From contig CAWKAN010000017.1 in NCBI GenBank assembly GCA_963847615.1, positions 620,001 through 684,000 on the forward strand: a stretch of DNA of 64,000 bases, in the 5' to 3' direction. A model generated the notes under the pieces. It was not told where the DNA came from. It searched no databases and saw only the letters and a program-made list of their open reading frames with translations. The translations under genes and the position numbers were made by a program. The DNA comes from Palsa-883 sp963847615 (GTDB taxonomy: Bacteria > Pseudomonadota > Alphaproteobacteria > Acetobacterales > Acetobacteraceae). Below, piece by piece: positions 1-7,011 of this stretch. The first letter of the stretch is position 1. Each line of letters opens with the position of its first letter.

Positions 1-1
1 G

Positions 2-847
2 CGACTGATCGCGCGCGAGCGCGTCAGCTATTTCTGCTGTGCTCCGGCGCACCTGGTCGCCATGCTGAACAGCCCGGAGCTGGAACGCTGCGACCTCGGT
101 TCGTTGCAGATGGTGGTCACCGGCGGCGCCTCCTGCCCGATCGAGGTGATCCGCGCCTTCCGCACCCATCTGCGCGGCAGCCTGGTCGAGCTGTACGGCA
201 TGCTGGAGACCGGTTTTCAAAGCTGGACCCGGCCGACCGACGATCCCGAGGCGGTGTGCGGCACCTGCGGCCCGGCCATCCCCGAGGTGCAGTCGAAGAT
301 CCTCGATGAGCACGACGCGGACTGCCCGCCCGGCGCGGTCGGCGAGATCCTGTCGCGCGGGCCGTCGGTGACGATCGGCTACTACAACAATCCCGACGCC
401 AACGCGCGCGCCTTCACCGCGGACGGCTGGTTCCGCACCGGCGATCTCGGCAGCTTCGACCAGCACGGCCTGCTGCGCATCGTCGGGCGCAAGAAGGAGA
501 TGATCATCCGCGGCGGCGCCAACATCTATCCGCGCGAGATCGAGGAAGTGCTGTACCAGCACCCCGACATCATGGACGCGGCGGTGATCGGCATCCCCGA
601 TGCGCGGCTGGGCGAGCGCACCTGCGCCTGCGTCGTGCCGCGCCCGGGACGCACCCTGGATTTCGCTGCGGTGGTGGATTTCCTGCGTCCCAAGATCGCC
701 ACCTACAAGCTGCCCGAGGTGGTCGAGGTGCTGGCCGAGATGCCGCGCACGCCGACCGGCAAGATCCAGAAGGACCCGCTGCGCACGCTGGTCCTGGGCA
801 AGCTGCAATCCGCCACGACGCCCGCCGCCAAGGCGACCGGCGCATGA
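2..847 (+). CDS. Acyl-CoA synthetase / AMP-dependent ligase, C-terminal part
   Basis: The frame is open from the first bases of the window, so this is the 3' part of a gene that starts upstream. The protein is an ANL-superfamily ligase: it shows VELYGMLETG (A5 region), GWFRTGDLG (A7), VGRKKEMIIRGGANIYPREI (A8 hinge) and PRTPTGKIQKDPLR with the A10 catalytic lysine. Such enzymes activate a carboxylic acid as acyl-AMP and pass it to CoA. Its stop overlaps the next start by ATGA, so it is translated together with the amidohydrolase and SDR genes, suggesting a small catabolic operon for an aromatic or organic acid. The substrate cannot be read from the sequence. Confidence 0.9.
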   Translation, partial: RLIARERVSYFCCAPAHLVAMLNSPELERCDLGSLQMVVTGGASCPIEVIRAFRTHLRGSLVELYGMLETGFQSWTRPTDDPEAVCGTCGPAIPEVQSKILDEHDADCPPGAVGEILSRGPSVTIGYYNNPDANARAFTADGWFRTGDLGSFDQHGLLRIVGRKKEMIIRGGANIYPREIEEVLYQHPDIMDAAVIGIPDARLGERTCACVVPRPGRTLDFAAVVDFLRPKIATYKLPEVVEVLAEMPRTPTGKIQKDPLRTLVLGKLQSATTPAAKATGA

Positions 848-1764
848 GCGCCGCCGCCGCAACGCTGCCCATCATCGACCTGCACTCGCACTGGGCCACG
901 CGGCGCGGCTACGTGCTGCAGACCAAGGCCGAGCTGGCCCAGCAGCACGGCACCTGGCGCTCCAGCCCGGCCTATCGGACCGAAGACGAAATGGCGCAGG
1001 ACTTCGCCCAGGCGAACGTCCGCACCATCCTGGATTTCGGCTTCACCAAGTTCCTGCCGCTCGCGCAGGCGGCGCCGCTGCACGACTACGGCTTCGCCAC
1101 GCAGCGCCGCTTCCCCGACCTGATCATCGGCAACTGGCTGCACTTCCAGCCCGAGCACGGCGCGCCGGCGCTGGCCGAATTCCGCCGCTGCCTGGACGCG
1201 GCCACCGGCTTCGTCGGGCTGTGCGCCTCGGGCGGCGGCGGCCTGCCGGCCAGCGACCCGGCCTGGTTCCCGTTCTACGACCTGTGCAGCCAGGCCAATG
1301 TTCCGGCACTGATCTTCGTCGGCACCACCGGCCTGGGCGCCGGCTTCCGCGGCGGCATGGGCATCGTGCTCGACAATTCCCACCCGCGGCATCTCGATCT
1401 GGTGGCGGCACGGTTTCCCGAGCTGACCATCATCGCCGGCCGTCCCGCCTGGCCGTGGCAGTCCGAGATGATCGCCATCCTGTTGCACAAGGCAAACGTC
1501 TGGTACGAGCTGCACGGCTGGTCGCCGCGCTACTTGACCGACGAGCTGAAACGCGAAATCCCCCGCCGCTTGCAGGACCGCGTGCTGTTCGGCGCCGACT
1601 ACCCGCTGCTCAGCTACGACCGGCTGCGCGCCGATTGGGCGCAGCTCGGCCTGTCCGATCCGGTGCTGGAAAAACTCTTCCACCGCAACGCCGAACGGCT
1701 GTTCGCCGAACTCGGCCACGACCTGACGCCGGCCGCCGCGCCGCAGCGAATGTTGCGGCCATGA
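844..1764 (+). CDS. Amidohydrolase-2 family metal-dependent hydrolase/decarboxylase
   Basis: 306 residues. The N-terminal IDLHSHW gives the HxH metal-binding pair, and VLFGADYPLLSYDRL near the C-terminus carries the conserved aspartate of the TIM-barrel amidohydrolase fold. Members of this family (ACMSD-, resorcylate decarboxylase- and lactonase-like) hydrolyse or decarboxylate ring acids. ATGA overlaps on both sides couple it to the ligase before it and the SDR after it. A second gene of this family (47530-48357) also lies beside an SDR with a changed active site. Substrate unknown. Confidence 0.85.
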   Translation: MSAAAATLPIIDLHSHWATRRGYVLQTKAELAQQHGTWRSSPAYRTEDEMAQDFAQANVRTILDFGFTKFLPLAQAAPLHDYGFATQRRFPDLIIGNWLHFQPEHGAPALAEFRRCLDAATGFVGLCASGGGGLPASDPAWFPFYDLCSQANVPALIFVGTTGLGAGFRGGMGIVLDNSHPRHLDLVAARFPELTIIAGRPAWPWQSEMIAILLHKANVWYELHGWSPRYLTDELKREIPRRLQDRVLFGADYPLLSYDRLRADWAQLGLSDPVLEKLFHRNAERLFAELGHDLTPAAAPQRMLRP

Positions 1765-2528
1765 ACCTGGGGCTGGCGGGCCGCGTCGCGCTGGTCAACG
1801 GCGCCAGCCAGGGCATCGGCTACGCCATCGCGCACACGCTGGCGGAAGAAGGCGCGCGCGTCGCCATCGCGGCCCGCCGCACGCCGGCACTGCGCGAGGC
1901 CGCCGAACGGATCGCGCACGACACCGGCGCCGAAACCATCCCCATCCAGTGCGACATCCGCCGCGCCGAGGACTGCGAACGCGCGATCGCCGAGACCGTG
2001 CGCCACTTCGGCGCGCTGCATGTCCTGGTCAACAACGACGGCGCGCCGCCGCTGGGCGGGTTGCTGAGCTTCGACGACGAGGCCTGGCGCAAGGCGGTCG
2101 AGCAGAACCTGATGAGCGTCGTCCGCCTGACCCGCGCCGCGGTGCCGCACATGAAAACGGCAGGCGGCGGCAGCATCCTGAACATCGCCGCCATCTCCAT
2201 GCTGGAGCCGAAGCCGGAGTTCGGCCTGTCGGTCGCCACCTGGGCGGCGGTGATGGGCTTCGCCAAGACCGCCTCGCTCGAACTTGGCCGCGATCATATC
2301 ACCATCAACACGATCGCGCCGGGCCTGGTCGAGACGCCGCGGCTGCACAAGGTCACCGCCCAGTCGGGCAAGGTGATGGGCGACTTCGCCGCCGGGATCC
2401 CGCTCGGCCGGGTCGGCACGCCGGAGGACGTCGCCGCGCTGGTGGCGCTGCTGGTCTCGCCGCGCGGTGCGTACATTACCGGAACGACCATCCCGGTCAA
2501 CGGCGGCCTGCTGGCGAGCCTGCGGTAG
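1761..2528 (+). CDS. SDR-family protein lacking the Tyr-x3-Lys catalytic pair
   Basis: 255 residues; the start at 1761 overlaps the amidohydrolase stop (ATGA), and upstream codons in this frame are antiparallel to real coding. The Rossmann glycine motif is NGASQGIG and the NNAG motif reads NNDG. After the NIAAIS serine, the place where YxxxK is expected reads SVATWAAVMGFAK, so both Tyr and Lys are missing; it does not fit the Y-x6-K enoyl-reductase pattern either. The C-terminus (TIPVNGG) is normal. NAD(P) binding is likely, classical reductase activity is doubtful. It may be a diverged enzyme or a structural partner of the neighbouring amidohydrolase. Confidence 0.85.
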   Translation: MNLGLAGRVALVNGASQGIGYAIAHTLAEEGARVAIAARRTPALREAAERIAHDTGAETIPIQCDIRRAEDCERAIAETVRHFGALHVLVNNDGAPPLGGLLSFDDEAWRKAVEQNLMSVVRLTRAAVPHMKTAGGGSILNIAAISMLEPKPEFGLSVATWAAVMGFAKTASLELGRDHITINTIAPGLVETPRLHKVTAQSGKVMGDFAAGIPLGRVGTPEDVAALVALLVSPRGAYITGTTIPVNGGLLASLR

Positions 2529-2539
2529 GCGGCAAGCAA

Positions 2540-2735
2540 GGCCAGGGGGCGCTGCCCCCTGGACCCCCGCCCAGGGCTCGCCCTTGGAACCCCGGTTGTC
2601 TTGTTGTGCAGCGGGGCGGAACCGCTGAAGCGGCGGATGGGCTTCGTCAGGCCCCGCTGCACAACAAGACAGGCTGAGGTCCAGGGGCGCGGGCGCTGGC
2701 GGCGTTCCAGGGGGGCGGCGCCGCTTGGCCTTACT
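2540..2735. repeat. Composite intergenic repeat with a 20-bp hairpin
   Basis: A perfect 20-bp inverted repeat (2597-2616 against 2652-2671, spacer about 35 nt) lies inside a CCAGGGGG/CCCCCTGG-rich frame. The flanking phrase CCCTTGGAACCCCGG recurs at 4331-4345 beside a different hairpin, so the frame is conserved while the hairpin arms change. It could act as a terminator for the operon ending at 2528. Confidence 0.6.
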
Positions 2736-2761
2736 TGCTGGCTTGCCGCATCGCCGCCCGA

Positions 2762-2981
2762 CGCCATCCGTCCGAATGGTCAACTCGCCGGCGGTGCCCA
2801 CGACCCCATCCCGGCAAAGCATGCCCCGGCGGGGGCCGGGAGGCACGGCATCCACCACGTCATGGCCGGCGAAGGCCGGCCATCCACGACTGGCCTTCGT
2901 GCAGCAAGCAAGATCGTCGATGCCGGGCCAGGCATGACGTTGGCGCAGCGCCAATGGGTCAATCATTCCGCCGCTTGGTAT
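2762..2981. repeat. Dispersed palindromic repeat, copy 1
   Basis: This stretch contains a GCCGGCGAAGGCCGG palindrome, a CATCCACGACT...CGTCGATGCCGG hairpin and, at 2949-2975, the terminal motif GGTCAATCATTCCG followed by CTTGGTAT. A degenerate inverted copy of that motif is at 2769-2785. The same modules recur around 4306, 6060-6195 and 20369/22270-22409. No gene is seen between 2529 and 3176. Confidence 0.6.
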
Positions 2982-3150
2982 GAGACGTCCGGTGACTTTG
3001 TCCGGGACTGGGTCGCAGGATACGGCCGGGCTGGTTCGGCGCGCCGCGCAGCAAGCCACCGATCGCGGCGAGAAAACACCGGACCCGGCGCCGCACTGGC
3101 CGCGCTCCCCGCGCACCGCGGCCCTGCCGACGCCACCGCCCCGGGCAACG

Positions 3151-3487
3151 GGCGCTCACTGGACATGGGGTCTTGCCTACGCCGGTGCCGCGGCGAGCCT
3201 GCCGCCGGCCAGACCGCTGGAACCGGACCGGCCGGCACCCGCGCCTCGGCGGGGCGGCGGGGGAGACAGCAAGCCTGCCGCGGAGGCGGACCGGGCCGTG
3301 ACGGCGGCGGCTTCCGGCGCGGGCGCCAGGCGCTCACTGGACATGGGGTCTTGCGTACCGGTGGGCTTCGCTGCCTGCGCAGTGGCCGCGGCGCGCATGG
3401 CGGCGACGTCGGCGGCGGGCTGAGTCGTGGGGATGCCAGCGGACGGCGCGGGCGACGGGCGCTCACTGGGCATGGGGTCTTGCCTAC
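3151..3487 (-). repeat. Three copies of a QDPM(S/P)SER-encoding 27-bp unit
   Basis: Near-identical units (core CACTGGACATGGGGTCTTGC on the plus strand) are at about 3151-3180, 3330-3358 and 3458-3487. Read on the minus strand, the two higher-coordinate copies are in frame in the overlapping gene and give RQDPMPSERP and TQDPMSSER. The third is just past its stop, in another frame. Confidence 0.6.
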
Positions 3488-3962
3488 CGACCGGCTTCGC
3501 CGCGATGCCAGCCGCTGGTCGGGCCGCCGCAGCCGGGGCCGACGCCGGCGGCACGGCCGACCGCGCCGCCGGCTGCGGCTGCGGCTGCGGTTGGGCGCGC
3601 GGGGTCGCCGCCTGGCACTCCCGCAGCGTGCGGAGCATGTCCGTGTTCATGCGCGACAGCGCCACGGCCTTGCCGATCCAGCGGAGTGCCGCGTTGTCCG
3701 GCGTGTCGGGGAGCATGGCGCGGCGGAAGCATTCCATGGCGCCGTAATGCGCGGCGGTGGCGCGCGCGGCGTAGGCGGCCTCGATCGGGTCGCGCGGCCG
3801 AAGCGCCGCGATCAGCGCCGCGCCGGCCTCGCGCTGGGTCTGAAGCTGCGCCGGGCTGCGGTCGGGGTCGCGCCGCTGGGCGGCGAAAATGGTGGCGAGG
3901 GTTTCGTCGGTGGTGGCCGGATCGAGGCTGAGGTGCGCGGCGGCGGCGGGCTGGGGGGTCAT
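3177..3962 (-). CDS. Hypothetical protein with helical N-terminal domain and Pro/Ala-rich tail
   Basis: 261 residues. Residues 1-115 look like a folded, mostly helical region (RDPIEAAYAARATAAHYGAM, DNAALRWIGKAVALSRMN). The rest is low-complexity Ala/Pro with two QDPM(S/P)SER motifs. The stop at 3177 falls where the third copy of that motif begins in another frame, so the C-terminus may have been cut by a small frameshift. I do not recognise the family. Its neighbours are repeats, so context gives no function. The N-terminal part looks like real coding; the tail end is less certain. Confidence 0.55.
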   Translation of the reverse strand: MTPQPAAAAHLSLDPATTDETLATIFAAQRRDPDRSPAQLQTQREAGAALIAALRPRDPIEAAYAARATAAHYGAMECFRRAMLPDTPDNAALRWIGKAVALSRMNTDMLRTLRECQAATPRAQPQPQPQPAARSAVPPASAPAAAARPAAGIAAKPVGRQDPMPSERPSPAPSAGIPTTQPAADVAAMRAAATAQAAKPTGTQDPMSSERLAPAPEAAAVTARSASAAGLLSPPPPRRGAGAGRSGSSGLAGGRLAAAPA

Positions 3963-4347
3963 GGGTTTTTCCCGGCTGATTGCAGGAGCGACCCGGCATT
4001 ATACCTCAGGTTGAGGAATATTGTCAAAGGAGCTAGGACCATAGTCCTTGCCAACCTGTGCACCAGCGGACGTCTCCGACATCAGGCGCGCGTTCATTCG
4101 CACTAAACGGCGGCACCCGCGCCGGCCTTGCGCACCGCTGCGCGGGTGGCTGACGCAAACGACGGATGCGGGTCCCGGAGAGCTTCAACCGGCTCCGAAT
4201 CGTCCACCAGCAAGCAAGCCAAATTCCACCACGGAGCGAGGCCGAGAGCCACGGAGCCCCCGAGGGCAGTGGTTCGCCGCTGCGAGTTCGCCCCACCGTC
4301 GCTGTGATACCAGGCGTCCGAATGATCGACCCCTTGGAACCCCGGGG

Positions 4348-4421
4348 TTGGTTGGTGTGGGGGTGGGCGCTCGGCGAGGCGGTGATGGGTCCGTGCGGGC
4401 GCCCACCCCCACACCAACCAA
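4348..4421. repeat. 23-bp-arm inverted repeat
   Basis: Arms 4348-4370 and 4399-4421 are perfect reverse complements around a 28-nt spacer. The element follows the phrase CCCTTGGAACCCCGG that also precedes the hairpin at 2597-2671. Confidence 0.75.
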
Positions 4422-4553
4422 AAACGGATGAGTTGCAAAGGCTGTGCCTTTGCTGGGGTCCCAAGGGTACCATGGGGGCAAAGCCCCATAGGCGCGAACT
4501 TAAGAGAAGGTCTGGTGCCGGACGGTAGCCGGCGAAAGCTACTGCAATCGGCC

Positions 4554-4716
4554 CTTAGTGTCCGTCCGAGAAGCAACCAAATGATTTCAGAAAGGCGCAT
4601 TTCTGATCGCCTGAAGCGGAAAGATGGCAGTTTTGACTCAAAACATGCCTTTTTCCGATCGGCGGTCGCAGAAACTAACTGCAAATCAATTGATTTGCTT
4701 CCGGACGGACACTTAG
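4554..4716. mobile_element. Probable MITE with TGTCCGTCCG termini
   Basis: The sequence between 4559 and 4711 (153 bp) begins TGTCCGTCCGAGAAGCAA and ends with an imperfect inverted copy of the same (about 25 of 29 positions can be matched allowing small gaps). It is flanked on both sides by CTTAG (4554-4558, 4712-4716), as expected of a 5-bp target duplication. It has no coding capacity and is more AT-rich than its surroundings. The parent transposon is not identified. Confidence 0.6.
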
Positions 4717-4853
4717 GCGACGCCCAACAATGAACAAATCGATCGTGGTTGCGCCGCTTGGCGGCCCGTTGGGCAGGATGGCCGCATTGGGCCCGCGTCG
4801 CCGACTGGCCTGGCTGCCCACACGCGTCCTTCGGGAAGCGTGGCGACTGAGAA

Positions 4854-5041
4854 AAGCAAGTAATCAAGCGGACACAGAGTTGCACAGAGATTCCACAGAG
4901 TTTCACAGAGAAGAATATATCGGCGCTTCGCGCGGAGGGCGGATGTACAGATCAGTTAATCTTGCGCGCAGCGCTATTCTCCTTCTCTGTGAAACTCTGT
5001 GGAATCTCTGTGCAACTCTGTGTCCGCTTGATTACTTGCTT
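4854..5041. repeat. Perfect 60-bp inverted repeat with CACAGAG repeats
   Basis: Arm 4854-4913 is an exact reverse complement of 4982-5041; the loop is 68 nt. Each arm contains several CACAGAG-type heptamers. The loop has GGCGCTTCGCGC and GCGCGCAGCGC, which are also in the loop of the similar element at 36820-36964. Confidence 0.85.
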
Positions 5042-5213
5042 GACTTGACTTGCTTGTTTGTCGCGCTGCGGCGCACCCAGACCCAACGCCGCCACTCGGC
5101 CACCGTCCGAATTGATCCGCGCCCCGGCACACCCGGAACGCGATGATGCAGCCTGGCCTGCGCGCATCTCGAAGCGGCAATTCTTGGGCGTTGCCTTACC
5201 GGTCCGAGGATGC

Positions 5214-6044
5214 TTACGCGATGAGGCGGGCTTCTCCCGAAACCCGGATGCTGGCACCGGGTTCGCCGGTAATCTCGGCACACAAACGCGACGGCATACC
5301 CATATCCTCCCCTTGGATGATCTCGATCGCGCCGCCATGTGGCCAGGCAAGATCACGCAGGTAGCCGGCAAGGGCCGCGGCCGCCGCACCTGTGGCAGGA
5401 TCCTCGTACACGCCGCCGATCGGGAAAGGGTTGCGGGCGTGAAAACGTCGCGGGCCTTCGGCATGGATGAGGCTGAATGTGCCGACGCTCTCGCGCAGCG
5501 CTAAGGCCCGCCCGGCATCGAGATCATACAACATCGCTGACAAGAGCGCGCGCTTGCGGAGCGCTAGAATGAGGTGGTCGGCGCCCGCATGCGCGATGCT
5601 CGGCGGTATGCCCGGGTCTAGAGCATCGGCAGGAAGATTGAACAGCGCCAAGGCTTCGGCCAGCAACGCGCGTCCAGCCCGCCGGCTATGGGTCGGAGGC
5701 GATTGCAGGGTGGCCGACAGGGCATCTCCCGTCTGGCGCCCTTCTACCGTGATCCGGGTATGGTTGAGCCGGAGCGGGAAAGTGCCGTCCCCGTGCCGCA
5801 GCGCGAGTGCTGCCCCGAGTGCGATCGTGGCATGGCCGCAGAAGTTAACCTCTATCTCGGGCGCGAAATAACGCACCCGCCATCCGCTATCTTGTGGCGC
5901 AGCGAACGCCGTCTCCGAGTAACCGACTTCTGCTGCCGCACGTTGCATTTCGGCAGCGTCCGGCAACTCGGCGCAAAGAACGACGCCGGCCGGATTGCCT
6001 CCAAACGAGCCGGTTGAGAATGCCGCGATACGTTGAACGTCCAT
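5214..6044 (-). CDS. PhzF-family isomerase/epimerase-like protein
   Basis: 276 residues from MDVQRIAAFS at 6044; the upstream extension in frame is repeat DNA. GYSETAFAAP contains the glutamate that acts as general acid/base in PhzF, NFCGHATIALG is the family's GHAT motif, and DPATGAAA near residue 235 matches the DPxTG motif of the second half. The fold is a diaminopimelate-epimerase-like tandem. Substrates in this family vary widely, and a role in phenazine synthesis is not implied. It is monocistronic, ending in the repeat-rich stretch and preceded by a palindromic repeat. Confidence 0.88.
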   Translation of the reverse strand: MDVQRIAAFSTGSFGGNPAGVVLCAELPDAAEMQRAAAEVGYSETAFAAPQDSGWRVRYFAPEIEVNFCGHATIALGAALALRHGDGTFPLRLNHTRITVEGRQTGDALSATLQSPPTHSRRAGRALLAEALALFNLPADALDPGIPPSIAHAGADHLILALRKRALLSAMLYDLDAGRALALRESVGTFSLIHAEGPRRFHARNPFPIGGVYEDPATGAAAAALAGYLRDLAWPHGGAIEIIQGEDMGMPSRLCAEITGEPGASIRVSGEARLIA

Positions 6045-6054
6045 TCTTCGACGG

Positions 6055-6197
6055 CGCCGCCACGTCATGCCGAGCGCAGGCCGGCATCCACGACTTCTTG
6101 CCTGCGTGCAGCAAGCAAAATCGTGGATGCCGGGCCTGCGCCCGGCATGACGAGGGTGCAGCGCCAATAGGTCAAACTTTCCGCCACCGGGTATCAC
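6055..6197. repeat. Dispersed palindromic repeat, copy 2 (uninterrupted)
   Basis: Contains a CATGCCGAGCGCAGGCCGGCAT / ATGCCGGGCCTGCGCCCGGCATGA hairpin followed by CGAGGGTGCAGCGCCAAT and AGGTCAAACTTTCCGCC...GGTATCA. This copy shows how the copy at 20369-22409 would read without its intron. Confidence 0.65.
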
Positions 6198-6424
6198 ACC
6201 GCTTCAAGCGGCTGCACGCTTTGGTCCAGGTTCCGCGCGGCGAATTCGAGCGCCTGGCGGATATCCTCCGGTTCCAGTTCGGGGTATTCGCGGCGCAGGT
6301 CGTCCCAGTTCGGATAGACCGCGAGCGCCTCGATGACACGCCGCACCGACAGGCGCATGCCGCGGATGGTCGGCTGACCGTTGAGGATAGTCGGGATACA
6401 GGTGATTCGGTCGAACGTGGCCAT
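6194..6424 (-). CDS. DUF433 protein (antitoxin-like), apparently without a toxin partner
   Basis: 76 residues starting MATFDRITCIPTILNG, the usual DUF433 opening, followed by GQPTIRGMRLSVRRVIEALA and PELEPEDIRQALEFAARNL. DUF433 proteins have a helix-turn-helix-like fold and are commonly the antitoxin before a DUF5615 PIN-like toxin. Here the DNA downstream is a palindromic repeat and then the PhzF gene, so no toxin is adjacent. It may be an orphan left after loss of the toxin. The longer reading frame upstream of 6424 has no good ribosome-binding site. Confidence 0.8.
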   Translation of the reverse strand: MATFDRITCIPTILNGQPTIRGMRLSVRRVIEALAVYPNWDDLRREYPELEPEDIRQALEFAARNLDQSVQPLEAV

Positions 6425-6634
6425 TGGTTTGCCCTGGGATTTCCGGTTCGGGCAAGCATAGCCCGAGCTGGTTGCTGGAACAACGCGCCGATGCGGCAGC
6501 GCCTGCCGGGGCGCCGAAGGCACGCTCCGGGTCGAATCCGGCGGTTCAGGTCGAGCGGCCCAGTGACTGCCGCTTTGGCTCGAAGGCAACATTCGAACTC
6601 GGACACCACCCGGCGCAGTGCCCCGAAGCCGGCC

Positions 6635-7000
6635 TCACCCGTCGGTCGGCGGGGTGGTGATCACCAGGAACACCAGGTCCTGCAGGCCCGAATTGTAGAT
6701 CGCGTGCTCCACCCCGGGCGGAATATGGATCACGTCATGGCGCCGCACCACGGTGCGCTCGCCGTCCAGCTCCATCAGCCCCTCGCCGTCCAGCACGTGG
6801 TAGATCTGCTCCTGCACCTTGTGCCGGTGCGGCGCGACATAACCCTTGGGCTGATACGACGAGATCCGATGATCGAAGCGCTGCGTCTGCGCGGTCTCCG
6901 GATTCACCAGCAGCTTCGAATGCGCGTCGTAGTGCGCCGGCGGCGTCTGCCACAGCACCTCGACGATGTTGCGGATGGTGGCTCCATGGCGTTCAAACAT
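6635..7000 (-). CDS. Small cupin-domain protein
   Basis: 121 residues, single beta-barrel cupin: PHRHKVQEQIYHVLDGEG gives the first metal-binding motif and IPPGVEHAIYNSG the second. ATG at 7000 is chosen over a GTG at 7015 because AAGGAGG lies just upstream of the ATG. It begins 12 bp after the ThDP-enzyme stop and is surely in the same transcript. It may act on, or sense, the product of that enzyme. Confidence 0.85.
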   Translation of the reverse strand: MFERHGATIRNIVEVLWQTPPAHYDAHSKLLVNPETAQTQRFDHRISSYQPKGYVAPHRHKVQEQIYHVLDGEGLMELDGERTVVRRHDVIHIPPGVEHAIYNSGLQDLVFLVITTPPTDG

Positions 7001-7011
7001 GACGGCCTCCT

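Larger units (their letters stand above)
3963..5213. other. Gene-poor stretch made of repeats
   Basis: No convincing gene in 1.25 kb. It holds the terminal motif of the dispersed repeat (about 4306-4332, inverted), a long-arm hairpin (4348-4421), a probable MITE (4554-4716) and a 60-bp-arm inverted repeat (4854-5041). The AT-rich 4560-4700 part differs in composition from its surroundings. Confidence 0.7.

Noticed and set aside
1614..3116. 500-codon open frame antisense to the SDR and repeat region
   Set aside because: GC-rich DNA gives long antisense frames; the translation is Arg/Ala-rich with no domain, while the plus strand has clear SDR motifs.
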